Notes: generated by a model from the letters alone, not told the origin. A DNA stretch of 30,266 nucleotides from JBOHTO01 sp050733695 (GCA_050733695.1 JBOHTO010000100.1:1-30266); one strand, 5' to 3'. Positions 22,619 to 30,186 are shown, counted from the stretch's first letter. Made by a program: numbers and translations.

Positions 22619-23064
22619 GACGTTTCCTCGGGGCTGGCAGAACGCGTGCTTCCCGACGTGCCGTCCGGCAGACACGGTCCCAGAATGGTCGCTGTCATGT
22701 CATCTCCGATCACCCGGTCGAGTAGCTCCACCAGAGTGCTGAGGATGGCCTCAGCCGCCTCGATTGCAGTGGTGGGCGGGAGTCCCCGAACGCTCTCGAC
22801 GAATCCATCCAGGCAGACGTCCGAGCCATCCCGAACCCGGACGCCAGCGAGCACGGCGTGTTCGGCGCGAGCGCGGGTGAGGGCACGCGCGAACAGCACG
22901 GAAGATCCATGCGCACCGAGCCAGCGCGAGAGCTCACGATAAACGCACTCGCAACTCCGCTGGCCGGCCGCAGCGGCCGCGTCCGGTGTATCGTTGCCGG
23001 CAGTCTCACGCGCCAGCAGCGTGCGCGCCAGCAGCCGTGCATTCGGTTCGGTCACTGGCGTCAA
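22615..23064 (-). CDS. Small helical protein preceding the KaiC-like gene
   Basis: A 149-aa protein with no named family that I can assign. The start is TTG 23064, with GAGGA about 9 nt upstream; GTG at 23055 is the alternative. It is mostly helical: CECVYRELSRWLGAHGSSVLFARALTRA at about 38-65, then a C-terminal helix (AILSTLVELLDRVIGDDMTATIL). The latter resembles the LLxxLVxFIGxDLTxRLL-type ending that I associate with small proteins next to KaiC-like ATPases and PAS kinases in soil bacteria; this is memory, not a search. No membrane segment or signal peptide. It is the first gene of the operon and overlaps the ATPase gene by 4 bp, so a partner or adaptor role for the ATPase or kinase is the natural inference. 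Confidence 0.8.
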   Translation of the reverse strand: MTPVTEPNARLLARTLLARETAGNDTPDAAAAAGQRSCECVYRELSRWLGAHGSSVLFARALTRARAEHAVLAGVRVRDGSDVCLDGFVESVRGLPPTTAIEAAEAILSTLVELLDRVIGDDMTATILGPCLPDGTSGSTRSASPEETS

Positions 23065-23078
23065 CTGGTGGATTCCTC

Positions 23079-23104
23079 AGAGCAGGTCCGAAGAGCAGGT
23101 CCGA
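23079..23104. repeat. 13-bp exact tandem duplication in the promoter of the KaiC-like operon
   Basis: AGAGCAGGTCCGA occurs twice back to back (23079-23091 and 23092-23104), within 40 bp upstream of the TTG start of the operon's first gene. It could be a paired binding site or a simple duplication. No inverted symmetry is evident. Confidence 0.85.
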
Positions 23105-23125
23105 GCGGGCGTGCACACAAATGTT

Positions 23126-23178
23126 ACCCGCCCCCCCGGCAGGTGCAAGATTGGGGAAGGGCGGGGGGGGGGCGGGGT
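23126..23178. terminator. GC-rich inverted repeat with a G10 tract between barrel gene and KaiC-like operon
   Basis: ACCCGCCCCCC (23126-23136) can pair with GGGGGGCGGGGT (23167-23178) apart from one extra G, across a 30-nt loop. The downstream arm includes ten consecutive G (23163-23172). It lies after the stop of the barrel gene in its direction of transcription and before the next minus-strand gene, so it could act in termination. No T-run follows. The G tract could instead form a quadruplex or be length-variable. Confidence 0.4.
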
Positions 23179-23202
23179 GGCTGGGAACGGCCGTTCAACC
23201 CC

Positions 23203-24978
23203 TCACCGTCCCCCGAAGAATATCCTCACCTGCACCCGATCGCTCGCGATCACCGGCTGACCCCCGCTCCCAGCGAACGAGCCGACATGCAGCAGGCTCA
23301 CCTCGACCGGAACCGGTATCATCCCCCGCCCCCCCCCCGCCCCCACCGCCCCCCCCGCCCCCCGCGTCCGCGCGTCCGCGGTGGAGTAGACGATCCCGAG
23401 TCCCGCGCGATGTTCCTGCTGCGCCGCTCCCGATGCGATGTTCGCCGCGTCCAGCACGACGTCTCCGAAACCCGTCGTCGCCGCGTCAATCGGAAACATC
23501 CCCGAGTAGCGATGCTCGGCGATGCGGCGGTAGCGGTAGTGTCCGATCACCGCCAGCCCGCGCGCGACCGCATAGCGCGGATTCACCTCCAGCTCGACGT
23601 AGTCGCCCAGGTCGCGCTGCACCGTCTGAAGAGAATACTCGGGCGCGAGCAGACTTCCGGCGACGAGCGGAATCCTCATCGCGCGTTCGTCCGCGAGCTG
23701 CCAGCCATACCGCGCCGCCAGCCCGGACTGAATGCGACTCCCCAGGGCGACGTCGGCAAAGATGCCGAGCTCGATGTCGGTCTGGCCGTCGCCCGTCCCC
23801 AGGTCCGCGAAGTTGTTCGGCGAATCCGGCTCCCCGGTGCCCAGGCGAACTCGCGCGGCCACAGCGGCTCGTGTGCGCAGTCCCGCCGGCGCGTCGTCGT
23901 CGCCGCCGTCGCCCGACTCCGCCGCCCCTGCCATGCCGTCGAAGAGCAGCATCTTCAACCCAAGTTCGACGTCGCCGATGTGACTGCGGTCGACGCGAGC
24001 GATGGGATCGGCACCGAACCCCATGGCCTCGAGCAGTGCTCGCGATTGTCCGAACGTCGCCGGAGCGGCGGCGAACGAGGGGCCGAGCGCTGTGAAGGCG
24101 GAGCCCGCGCCGAGCGACTCGAGCGCCTGCCGCAGCAGTTCGATGCGGATGCCGAGCGCGAGCTGCGCGCCGGATCCCGCAAGCGGCACGACGAGCGCGC
24201 CGGCGTTGCTCCCCGCATCGGTGCCGAAGACGCTCGCGATTCCCGCGGCGAGATCTCCGGAGCTGGCAACCAGGCCCGGACCGTCCGCGAGAATTGCGGG
24301 ACAGTCGGGCGACGCACCGGGATCGGCGCGACACTGATCGATCGACTGCTGCAGCGCCGCGCTCGCCGCGTCGAGTTGCGCGACGAACGCTGCGTTCGCT
24401 GCCAGCGCAGCGGCCGCGCCTTCACCCCCGGCCAGCACGGGATTGATGCCCACGTTCGCGCCCGATGCGTCACGGTTGATGTCCGCAAACGCGTCGACTC
24501 GCGTGAAGATATACGGCACGAGTATCCCCACTGCGATGCGGCGGGTGACGCCCAGCTCGAGCGATACGGGTACGACCGTCACACGCGCGCTCGCACTGGT
24601 CGTGGTTCGCCCGAGGGAGAGCCGGAAGTCGGTCAGCCCCGTGAGCGAGCGAAGTGCGCCCTCGACCGCGCCGAGCGCGGGAAGCTGGCCGGAGCCAAGC
24701 GCGTCGAACGCGAGGCGCGCGAGCAGCGGCTCCCTCTCGCCGCTGTCGCCGAACCGCTCATCGAACGTCACAAACTCGGTGGCGATCCCGAAGCGCAGCT
24801 CCCACTGTGAGGGAACGCTCGCGTTCTCGAGCGGGCCCACCGCGCTCTGCGCGCCTGCATTCTGGACAGCGACGGCGACCGCCGCGAGCATTCCCGCGGC
24901 CGTCAGCGCCGCGCGTGCACGAACGAACGGCGGACGAGCCTGAGGTGAAGTCCGGCGTGTGGCCGGGCTGGATCGCAT
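23203..24978 (-). CDS. Predicted outer-membrane beta-barrel protein
   Basis: A 591-aa exported protein. The ATG at 24978 has GGAGA 5-6 nt upstream and begins a basic region leading to a hydrophobic core (ALTAAGMLAAVAVAVQ) and a likely cleavage site after NAGA. The open frame upstream of this ATG is not supported. The mature part alternates amphipathic strands (DVELGLKMLLFDG, DIELGIFADVALGSRIQSGLAARYGW, YVELEVNPRYAVARGLAVIGHYRYRR) and ends in VQVRIFFGGR, consistent with a barrel. A helical, low-complexity insertion lies at about 180-300 (AAAALAANAAFVAQLDAASAAL). Near the C-terminus a Gly-rich loop is encoded by long C tracts. The specific family and cargo are not recognised. Divergent from the glycosidase-like gene, with which it may share regulation. 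Confidence 0.75.
   Translation of the reverse strand: MRSSPATRRTSPQARPPFVRARAALTAAGMLAAVAVAVQNAGAQSAVGPLENASVPSQWELRFGIATEFVTFDERFGDSGEREPLLARLAFDALGSGQLPALGAVEGALRSLTGLTDFRLSLGRTTTSASARVTVVPVSLELGVTRRIAVGILVPYIFTRVDAFADINRDASGANVGINPVLAGGEGAAAALAANAAFVAQLDAASAALQQSIDQCRADPGASPDCPAILADGPGLVASSGDLAAGIASVFGTDAGSNAGALVVPLAGSGAQLALGIRIELLRQALESLGAGSAFTALGPSFAAAPATFGQSRALLEAMGFGADPIARVDRSHIGDVELGLKMLLFDGMAGAAESGDGGDDDAPAGLRTRAAVAARVRLGTGEPDSPNNFADLGTGDGQTDIELGIFADVALGSRIQSGLAARYGWQLADERAMRIPLVAGSLLAPEYSLQTVQRDLGDYVELEVNPRYAVARGLAVIGHYRYRRIAEHRYSGMFPIDAATTGFGDVVLDAANIASGAAQQEHRAGLGIVYSTADARTRGAGGAVGAGGGRGMIPVPVEVSLLHVGSFAGSGGQPVIASDRVQVRIFFGGR
23329..23363. repeat. Poly-C tracts inside the barrel gene
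   Basis: Runs of 10 (23329-23338), 5 (23340-23344), 8 (23349-23356) and 6 C (23358-23363) lie close together, encoding a Gly-rich stretch (GAGGAVGAGGGRG) near the C-terminus. Homopolymers of this length are prone to slippage, so length change would shift the frame of the last ~50 codons. They are also a common site of sequencing error. Confidence 0.8.
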
Positions 24979-25042
24979 GCGTTCTCCATTTGGTGTCGAG
25001 CGATGCCGCCGCCTCACACGCCCGGGTCCGTCAGACGGCGCT

Positions 25043-25070
25043 AGATTAACGATCTTCCGCACGCTGTCAA
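25043..25070 (-). promoter_or_regulatory. Putative promoter of the barrel gene
   Basis: On the minus strand a perfect TTGACA (plus 25065-25070) is followed after 16 nt by TAATCT (plus 25043-25048). Initiation near 25036 gives a leader of about 60 nt carrying the GGAGA site before the ATG at 24978. The -10 is weaker than the -35. Confidence 0.55.
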
Positions 25071-25087
25071 ACATAGACCAGGGCACA

Positions 25088-26911
25088 GTGTCGACGCTTC
25101 CCTTACCACTTCCCGCCGTGCCGTGGCACATCACCGGAAATCACTGGCTCACGCTGCCGTGCATCCATCCGGTGGACGGATCGATCCACGCGATAGGCAT
25201 CCTCCACCGCGGTGCGCGTTCCGCGATCGAGTTCGCCGGGCATGATGGTTTTCTCGAGGGCGCTGGTCCCGCGTTCCTGCGCCCGGCGCTCCGCGTCGAT
25301 GGCGCGGCCCTCGAGCTCGCGGGCGAGCCGATGGCGTGGGAGCGTGCGCTCGGATGGATCCCGGCGTTCACCTGCAACGTCGGAACGCTCATGGTCCGCG
25401 GGACGATCTTCGCGCCGCACGGACGTGATGCCGACATGGCGGGCGCGGTGTACGCGATCGTCGTGGAGAACCGGGGCGAGAAGCTCGTAAGGATCACCGT
25501 CTCGCTCGAGGGAGTGCTCGGCCACCGGCAGCAGCGCGTGCGTACGCCGCGTACGTTCGATGACGCGCATCGCGTCGCGCGTGCCGGCGCCGATGTCATT
25601 GTGATCGAGGGGTCCGCGCTGCCCGGAGTCGTCTCGCTCGCGCTCGCCGCGGACGGCCCGGTCGAGATCGATACGCCCGATGCCGGCGCGGCAGATGCCG
25701 CGCCCGGCGTCGAGCAGAGCGCGGCGATATTCGCCATCCGCCGTGAGTTGACAATCGAGCCTGGTGCGCGCGAGCATGCCGCGTTCTACCTGGCCGCGGG
25801 TCCGGAGCAGGATGGGGCGCGCGCGACCGTGGCGATAATGCAGCGCCGCGGCTGGCGCGCGCTGCTAGGCGCGACTCGCGATGCGCTGCAGGCGCTGGAG
25901 CAGACGACGGGACATGCTGGCATCGACATGCTCATCAACCGCAACCTGCTCTTCGCCTATTTCTGCGCCGTTGGCCGGGCGCTGGACGACGCGCACTACT
26001 ATCTCGTGCGCTCGCGGATTCCGTGGCACTCGCGTGGTGTGACGGTGCGTGACTGGGAAGCGCTCACGTGGGTCGTGCCGGCGGTGCAGCTCGCCGATGC
26101 GCCGCTCGCGCGTGAGCTCCTGCTCCGCGCCTGCGAGCTGCACGGGTACGCCCCCGGCCGCGGCGCACACTACATGGACGGTACACTGTTCGAGCCGGGG
26201 TTCTCTCTCGAAGGAGCTGCGTCGTACGCGATTGCGGTTGACAGGTACATCCGCGAGACGGGTGACGATCAGGTTGTCGACGAGCCCGTGCTCGCGGATA
26301 CACTGTACCTTTCGGCCGACGACCTGGCGGGTCGCCGCAATGAGGGTTTCCCGCTGTATTCCACGGAGGTGAATCCGGCGGGACAGCCGGTGCCGCACCC
26401 GTTCACGCTGCACGGCAACGCTGTGGTCGCGCAGGCGCTGGAGGTGCTGCGCCGGACGCTCGACGAGGAGAGCTCGCGCGAAGTGGAGGATCCGGAGGCA
26501 GTGCGCGCCGCCCTCGCTCGCCACTTCTCGGTGGAGCGAAACGGGAAGACTGCTCTCGCGTCGAGCATCGATCTTGCCGGCGCACTCGCTACCGACGACG
26601 ACCCGGCGGCATCCGCGCTCTGGCTCCCATTGTATGAGGCGGTAGCGCGGCACGATTCACTCTATCGGCGAACGGTCAAGGGTCTGGGAGCCGAGCCGCG
26701 CTATCTCGCCCAGCAATGCGCGCGCCTGCTCGGCCCTGATGCTGCGGCCGTGCTCGAGTGGGTCCGCCGCGCCCCGCTCGATGGCGGCCTCGCAGCCGAG
26801 CTCGTGACATCCGGGGGCAAGGCGATCGCGAACGGCGGCGACGCGTCGCTGGCCGGGTTGCTCGCTTGGTGCACATGGTACGCCATCCACGCTCTGGGCG
26901 TGCGGCCGTAG
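25088..26911 (+). CDS. Glycosidase-like protein, (alpha/alpha)6-toroid type (unassigned)
   Basis: A 607-aa cytosolic protein without signal peptide. An N-terminal half rich in beta strands (PCIHPVDGSIHAIGILHRG, TCNVGTLMVRGTIFAPHG, GAVYAIVVENRGEKLVRITV) precedes a helical half. The latter's core has aromatic and acidic residues (YLVRSRIPWHSRGVTVRDWE near 305-325, then GRGAHYMDGTLFEPGF). This beta-sandwich plus helical toroid plan is that of GH15, GH63 or GH65-like glycoside hydrolases and debranching enzymes; the family cannot be fixed by eye and catalytic residues are not assigned. The start is GTG 25088 with AGGG 4-5 nt upstream. The frame is open back to 24959, but that stretch lies over the barrel gene's start and promoter. 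It faces away from the barrel gene and ends convergently with the SGNH lipoprotein gene. Confidence 0.8.
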   Translation: MSTLPLPLPAVPWHITGNHWLTLPCIHPVDGSIHAIGILHRGARSAIEFAGHDGFLEGAGPAFLRPALRVDGAALELAGEPMAWERALGWIPAFTCNVGTLMVRGTIFAPHGRDADMAGAVYAIVVENRGEKLVRITVSLEGVLGHRQQRVRTPRTFDDAHRVARAGADVIVIEGSALPGVVSLALAADGPVEIDTPDAGAADAAPGVEQSAAIFAIRRELTIEPGAREHAAFYLAAGPEQDGARATVAIMQRRGWRALLGATRDALQALEQTTGHAGIDMLINRNLLFAYFCAVGRALDDAHYYLVRSRIPWHSRGVTVRDWEALTWVVPAVQLADAPLARELLLRACELHGYAPGRGAHYMDGTLFEPGFSLEGAASYAIAVDRYIRETGDDQVVDEPVLADTLYLSADDLAGRRNEGFPLYSTEVNPAGQPVPHPFTLHGNAVVAQALEVLRRTLDEESSREVEDPEAVRAALARHFSVERNGKTALASSIDLAGALATDDDPAASALWLPLYEAVARHDSLYRRTVKGLGAEPRYLAQQCARLLGPDAAAVLEWVRRAPLDGGLAAELVTSGGKAIANGGDASLAGLLAWCTWYAIHALGVRP

Positions 26912-26943
26912 ACTTCGCGCGAGCGTCGCCACGCCCCAGCAGG

Positions 26944-26976
26944 GCCGTCATTCCCGCGAGCGGGAATCCGTATTCC
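26944..26976. repeat. Short palindromic repeat, copy C; possible shared terminator
   Basis: ATTCCCG (26950-26956) pairs with CGGGAAT (26961-26967) around CGAG. Flanks (GCCGTC, CCGTATTCC) match copy A. It sits in the 91-bp gap between the convergent glycosidase-like and SGNH genes, so the hairpin could serve as a two-way terminator. No long T-run follows on either strand. Confidence 0.72.
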
Positions 26977-27002
26977 ATCCATGCGTCGTAACGCCCACTC
27001 GC

Positions 27003-28238
27003 CTACGGGATGCCCGGGATCGCAATCTCGTACTCGGCATTGATCAGATCGATGAGATCGTTCGCGACGCGCTCGTGCGCCTTGAGTCTCGGATGGATGC
27101 CGTCGAGTGAGATGCACTCCCCGAACGGATTGGTGGGACTTCCGATGTTGGGAATCACGCTCACGCATCCCGTCAGCCGCAACTCCGCCAGCGCCGGGTT
27201 CGGATCGTAATACACGAACCCGAGCTCCGCCGCCTTCAGCGCGATGAACGTGTTGTACTCGTCGACGACACTGGCGAGTGTCGCTTTCTCCGCGTCGTCG
27301 AGCACGAATATGTCCCCGACGAGTTCAGCGCCCGGCATTCCGGGCAGTGAGTTCTTCTCGCAGCCGATGAACGCCGGGTGCGCCCTGCTGCGAATCGCCC
27401 CGACGATGAGCAACGATATGAGAGAAGTGGACCCGTTGCAGTTCGGATGCACCGTGATCGTCTGCCCCGTCGCCTGGTCCAACCCAGCCTTGAACTGCGG
27501 GATCGAAAGCGCGATGGCAGGGAAGAGAATCGGCGCGTTGGACACGTCCACGACCCCGATCAGAACGCCGCCCTGCAGCCGCGGCGCCGTCTCGAGACCG
27601 TCGACAATCGCCTGGTAGTTCGCGGTGAACGTCGCCAGTGGCGTGAACCCCGGGCTCACTCCGGGTGTCGGTGTCAATAGCCCTGTAACACCCGCCGGGA
27701 GCACGTCGTTGTTGCCGATCCACACCGTCGCGAACGTGGGATCCGCCAGGAGCGCACGCTCCACCTGCGTCAGCCCGCCGAGCACGAACGTCGTGAGCGC
27801 ATTGGAGGCCGCCGTCGACCCGCTCGTCGGATCCAGCGCTGTCGCGCCCGGCACCGCGACATTGTTGAGAATGTCCGTCACTGAAACCGGATCCCTCAGC
27901 GAACATGGCGGCGCACCCGGACCGCCAACCCGAGCCTGCGTGACGAAGTTCTCGATCGGCGGCGGACAGCCGGGGAATACCAGCGACGGATACGCGAACC
28001 GGGTATTGACCTGGTCCGCGAGCAGGAACGCGTAGCTCTCACGCTGCGTGGAGTCGTTTATCCCGCCCGACTGGAAGCCGGCCGTGATGCTGTTCCCGAG
28101 CGCGACGTACGAATCGAACAGGTCGCCGCCGATCGGTTCGTCGGGAATGAACACGTCCGGAGAGTCATCGCACGCGGTCGCCGCTCCGAGAAGAAGCAGA
28201 ACCGCGCCGCTGCGGAGCAGATTGGTCTTGAGCTGCAT
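27003..28238 (-). CDS. SGNH-hydrolase lipoprotein (GDSL-type esterase/lipase)
   Basis: A 411-aa exported hydrolase. The N-terminus is a lipoprotein signal (NLLRSGAVLLLLGAATAC) with acceptor Cys23 followed by DD, so the protein is probably anchored to the outer or inner membrane. SGNH blocks: YVALGNSITAGF with nucleophile Ser50, NNVAVPGA (125-132) for block II Gly, WIGNND (173-178) for block III Asn, and DGIHP (379-383) giving catalytic Asp379 and His382. The four extra Cys residues in the body could form disulphides in the periplasm. It begins 28 nt after the FadL-type gene, implying one operon. A plausible role is releasing fatty acids from lipids or esters at the cell surface for uptake through the porin; substrate not shown. 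Confidence 0.88.
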   Translation of the reverse strand: MQLKTNLLRSGAVLLLLGAATACDDSPDVFIPDEPIGGDLFDSYVALGNSITAGFQSGGINDSTQRESYAFLLADQVNTRFAYPSLVFPGCPPPIENFVTQARVGGPGAPPCSLRDPVSVTDILNNVAVPGATALDPTSGSTAASNALTTFVLGGLTQVERALLADPTFATVWIGNNDVLPAGVTGLLTPTPGVSPGFTPLATFTANYQAIVDGLETAPRLQGGVLIGVVDVSNAPILFPAIALSIPQFKAGLDQATGQTITVHPNCNGSTSLISLLIVGAIRSRAHPAFIGCEKNSLPGMPGAELVGDIFVLDDAEKATLASVVDEYNTFIALKAAELGFVYYDPNPALAELRLTGCVSVIPNIGSPTNPFGECISLDGIHPRLKAHERVANDLIDLINAEYEIAIPGIP

Positions 28239-28266
28239 CAGGAAGTCTCCCGAATGATGTTTGGCG

Positions 28267-29673
28267 TCAGAACTGCGCCTTGAGGCTCACGGAGAAAACG
28301 TTCGCGTCCAGCGTGTAGAATCCGCTGTTCAGATCGGCCGCCGTCTGCGAGCGATCGTCGCGCTCGGCTATCCGACCGCGGCGTCCCTCCGTCTCCACCC
28401 GCAGATAGCTCGCGTCCAGCGCGTAGCGTCCGCCGAATGGTATCCCGATCCCGAGGCCGATGTTGTAGCGGTTCATGTCGGGGAGCAGCGGAGTCACGGT
28501 GACGTCGGGCGCCGGAGTGCTCACGTAGCTGAAGCCGCCGCGAAGTGCCATTCCTGCGGCACCACCGCTTCCGAGCGTGTACTCTATTCCGGTGCGCACC
28601 GACCACGAATCTTCGTAGTCCTCGATGAGCAGCCGATTGTTACCCGCCGCCGGCCCCTGGAAGTCCACCGGGAGTTCGTCGAATGCCGACCAGTCGATCC
28701 ACTCGTAATCGAGGGAGAGCTTCGTGGAAGCCAGTCCGCTGTAGCCTATCCCTGCCTGGAACTGCGCCGGGTGTCTGATCGTGGTGGAGACCTTCTGATC
28801 GACGAGAGCGCCGCCCGCGGCGAACTGCGCCGCCAGCACGTCATCGAACTCGGTGCCGGCGGGCAGACCCAGCGGGTTGTTGGCCGCGAAGACCAGCCCG
28901 GTCGAGATCTGCCGGAAGCTCGCATCTGCATCGTCGTACTTGAACTCGAGCTCGGAGAGATAGCGCGCACCGAACTCGAACTCCGGCGTGATGCGCGTGT
29001 GCACGCCCACGTGGAAGCCCCACGCCGTCGCGCCGCCCTCGAGCGACGCACGCGCGAACTCCGTGTTCGCCGCTATTCCGAGTTGCCCGAACGTCGGCCC
29101 ACCCGCCTGGGTCTCGACGTCGGCGATGTCGAGCGACTGGATGAGCTCGACGTCCGAGTGCCCGAACACGGGACCGCCGCCTATCGACACGCGGCCCGGC
29201 ACGAGCTCGAAGGCGATGTTGGGCTGCACGTAGATGGTCGCCAGCGATGCCTTGAGCGCCGAGAAGCGACCGGGAAAGTCCTCCCGCCACTGCGACGTCA
29301 GTCCGTAGGGCACGTACACGCCCAGCCCCGCGGCGAAACCCCACTTCGTCTCGTAGTTCACGAAGAGGTGCGGTGGGTACTCGACAGGTACATCTCCCTC
29401 GAACAGCGCACCGGTCGTGTCCGCCGTGAAGTCGCCGTTCACCATGATCGCAGCGACGCCGGCGTAGACGGAGAGCCCCGTGAGGCGGGTCGCCGCCGCG
29501 GGATTCCAGTAGATGACGGACGCATCATCGCACGGGAGGCCCGTGAGCGCGTAGCCGCGCGCCACCGCGCACGACCCGATCTCGTTGAGGCCGAACCCCT
29601 GCGCCTGGACCGCGGCCGGGACGAGCCAGGCCGAGAGAAGTGCGATCCGCCGCATGACACGGTGAGAACCCAT
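28267..29673 (-). CDS. OmpP1/FadL-family outer-membrane transporter
   Basis: Hydrophobic-compound porin of the FadL type (long-chain fatty acids or aromatics). From the ATG at 29673 (AGGAG 6 nt upstream) the protein is 468 aa, within the family range. The signal peptide (about 1-24, RRIALLSAWLVPAAVQA) is followed by QGFGLNEIGSCAVARGYAL, the N-terminal plug that defines the family, then NPAAATRLTG. The body has repeated amphipathic strands and the chain ends in VFSVSLKAQF, with the C-terminal Phe expected for barrel insertion. The frame is open 84 codons further upstream, but that stretch is leader DNA containing the promoter. First gene of a two-gene operon with the SGNH lipoprotein. Confidence 0.9.
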   Translation of the reverse strand: MGSHRVMRRIALLSAWLVPAAVQAQGFGLNEIGSCAVARGYALTGLPCDDASVIYWNPAAATRLTGLSVYAGVAAIMVNGDFTADTTGALFEGDVPVEYPPHLFVNYETKWGFAAGLGVYVPYGLTSQWREDFPGRFSALKASLATIYVQPNIAFELVPGRVSIGGGPVFGHSDVELIQSLDIADVETQAGGPTFGQLGIAANTEFARASLEGGATAWGFHVGVHTRITPEFEFGARYLSELEFKYDDADASFRQISTGLVFAANNPLGLPAGTEFDDVLAAQFAAGGALVDQKVSTTIRHPAQFQAGIGYSGLASTKLSLDYEWIDWSAFDELPVDFQGPAAGNNRLLIEDYEDSWSVRTGIEYTLGSGGAAGMALRGGFSYVSTPAPDVTVTPLLPDMNRYNIGLGIGIPFGGRYALDASYLRVETEGRRGRIAERDDRSQTAADLNSGFYTLDANVFSVSLKAQF

Positions 29674-29815
29674 GGACCTCTCCTGAGCGTGAACGATTCG
29701 AGGATCGCGATGACCGGGCGGCCATCGCGGAGATGCATGATCCTGCCGCGCGATCGACTGTTGCGGCATCCGTATCGTTACGTAGCCGTTCGCGCCCAAA
29801 GGCGAAGCGACGACA

Positions 29816-29844
29816 ATAATAGGCGTGAGTACCGGCCTTGTACA
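29816..29844 (-). promoter_or_regulatory. Putative promoter of the FadL-SGNH operon
   Basis: On the minus strand, TGTACA (plus 29839-29844) is followed after 17 nt by TATTAT (plus 29816-29821), a good -10. A start near 29809 gives a leader of about 135 nt. The rest of the 301-bp gap (29674-29974) shows no coding potential and no other clear signal apart from the tRNA promoter at its end. Confidence 0.5.
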
Positions 29845-29936
29845 TGGACTTTCCGCTTCTGCATTCGCAATTGCGGTTCGGCCGGCATTCTTCGCGGATC
29901 GCAGTCCATCTTCTTGCCCGTTCAATCATCCACTTC

Positions 29937-29965
29937 TTGTCGTCAGCCGCCGCTCCGCGTAAATT
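29937..29965 (+). promoter_or_regulatory. Putative promoter of the tRNA pair
   Basis: TTGTCG (29937-29942), a 17-nt spacer and TAAATT (29960-29965) lie directly upstream of tRNA-Gly. Transcription would start a few bases before the mature 5' end at 29975. Confidence 0.6.
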
Positions 29966-29974
29966 GCCTCGCAC

Positions 29975-30047
29975 GCGGGAATAGCTCAGTTGGTAGAGCA
30001 CAACCTTGCCAAGGTTGGGGTCGCGGGTTCGAGTCCCGTTTCCCGCT
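29975..30047 (+). tRNA. tRNA-Gly (anticodon GCC)
   Basis: Complete cloverleaf. The acceptor GCGGGAA pairs with TTCCCGC, the D arm is GCTC/GAGC, the anticodon arm is CAACC-TTGCCAA-GGTTG with anticodon GCC, and the T arm is GCGGG-TTCGAGT-CCCGT (last pair G-U). The discriminator is U. The 3' CCA is not encoded and must be added by CCA-adding enzyme. Confidence 0.97.
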
Positions 30048-30103
30048 CTTCGCACATCGACAGGCGGGAGCGGCGGCGACGCCAGCTCCCGCTTGCTGTC
30101 CCT

Positions 30104-30186
30104 GCCCGGGTGGCGCAATGGTAGACGCGGGGGACTTAAAATCCCCTGGGGGCAACCCCATGCGGGTTCGATCCCCGCCCCGGGCA
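30104..30186 (+). tRNA. tRNA-Leu (anticodon UAA)
   Basis: A class II tRNA of 83 nt. The acceptor GCCCGGG pairs with CCCGGGC, the anticodon arm is GGGGA-CTTAAAA-TCCCC with anticodon TAA, a long variable arm (TGGGGGCAACCCCATG) forms the extra hairpin, and the T loop is TTCGATC. The discriminator A is the leucine identity base. CCA is not encoded. It follows tRNA-Gly by 56 nt and is probably on the same transcript. The final 80 nt of the window hold nothing I can identify. Confidence 0.96.

Noticed and set aside
19330..23064. A true circadian clock locus
   Set aside because: No KaiA or KaiB gene is present, and the CII phosphosite pair is incomplete. Only KaiC-like architecture is supported.
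22858..24810. A 650-codon plus-strand frame opposite the barrel gene
   Set aside because: It is Arg/Pro-rich, has no recognisable motif, and crosses the start of a real operon on the other strand. The minus strand carries a signal peptide, ribosome-binding site and barrel strands.
29674..29925. An 84-residue N-terminal extension of the FadL-type protein
   Set aside because: It would place a signal peptide inside the protein, lacks protein-like composition and contains the putative promoter. A good Shine-Dalgarno supports the ATG at 29673.
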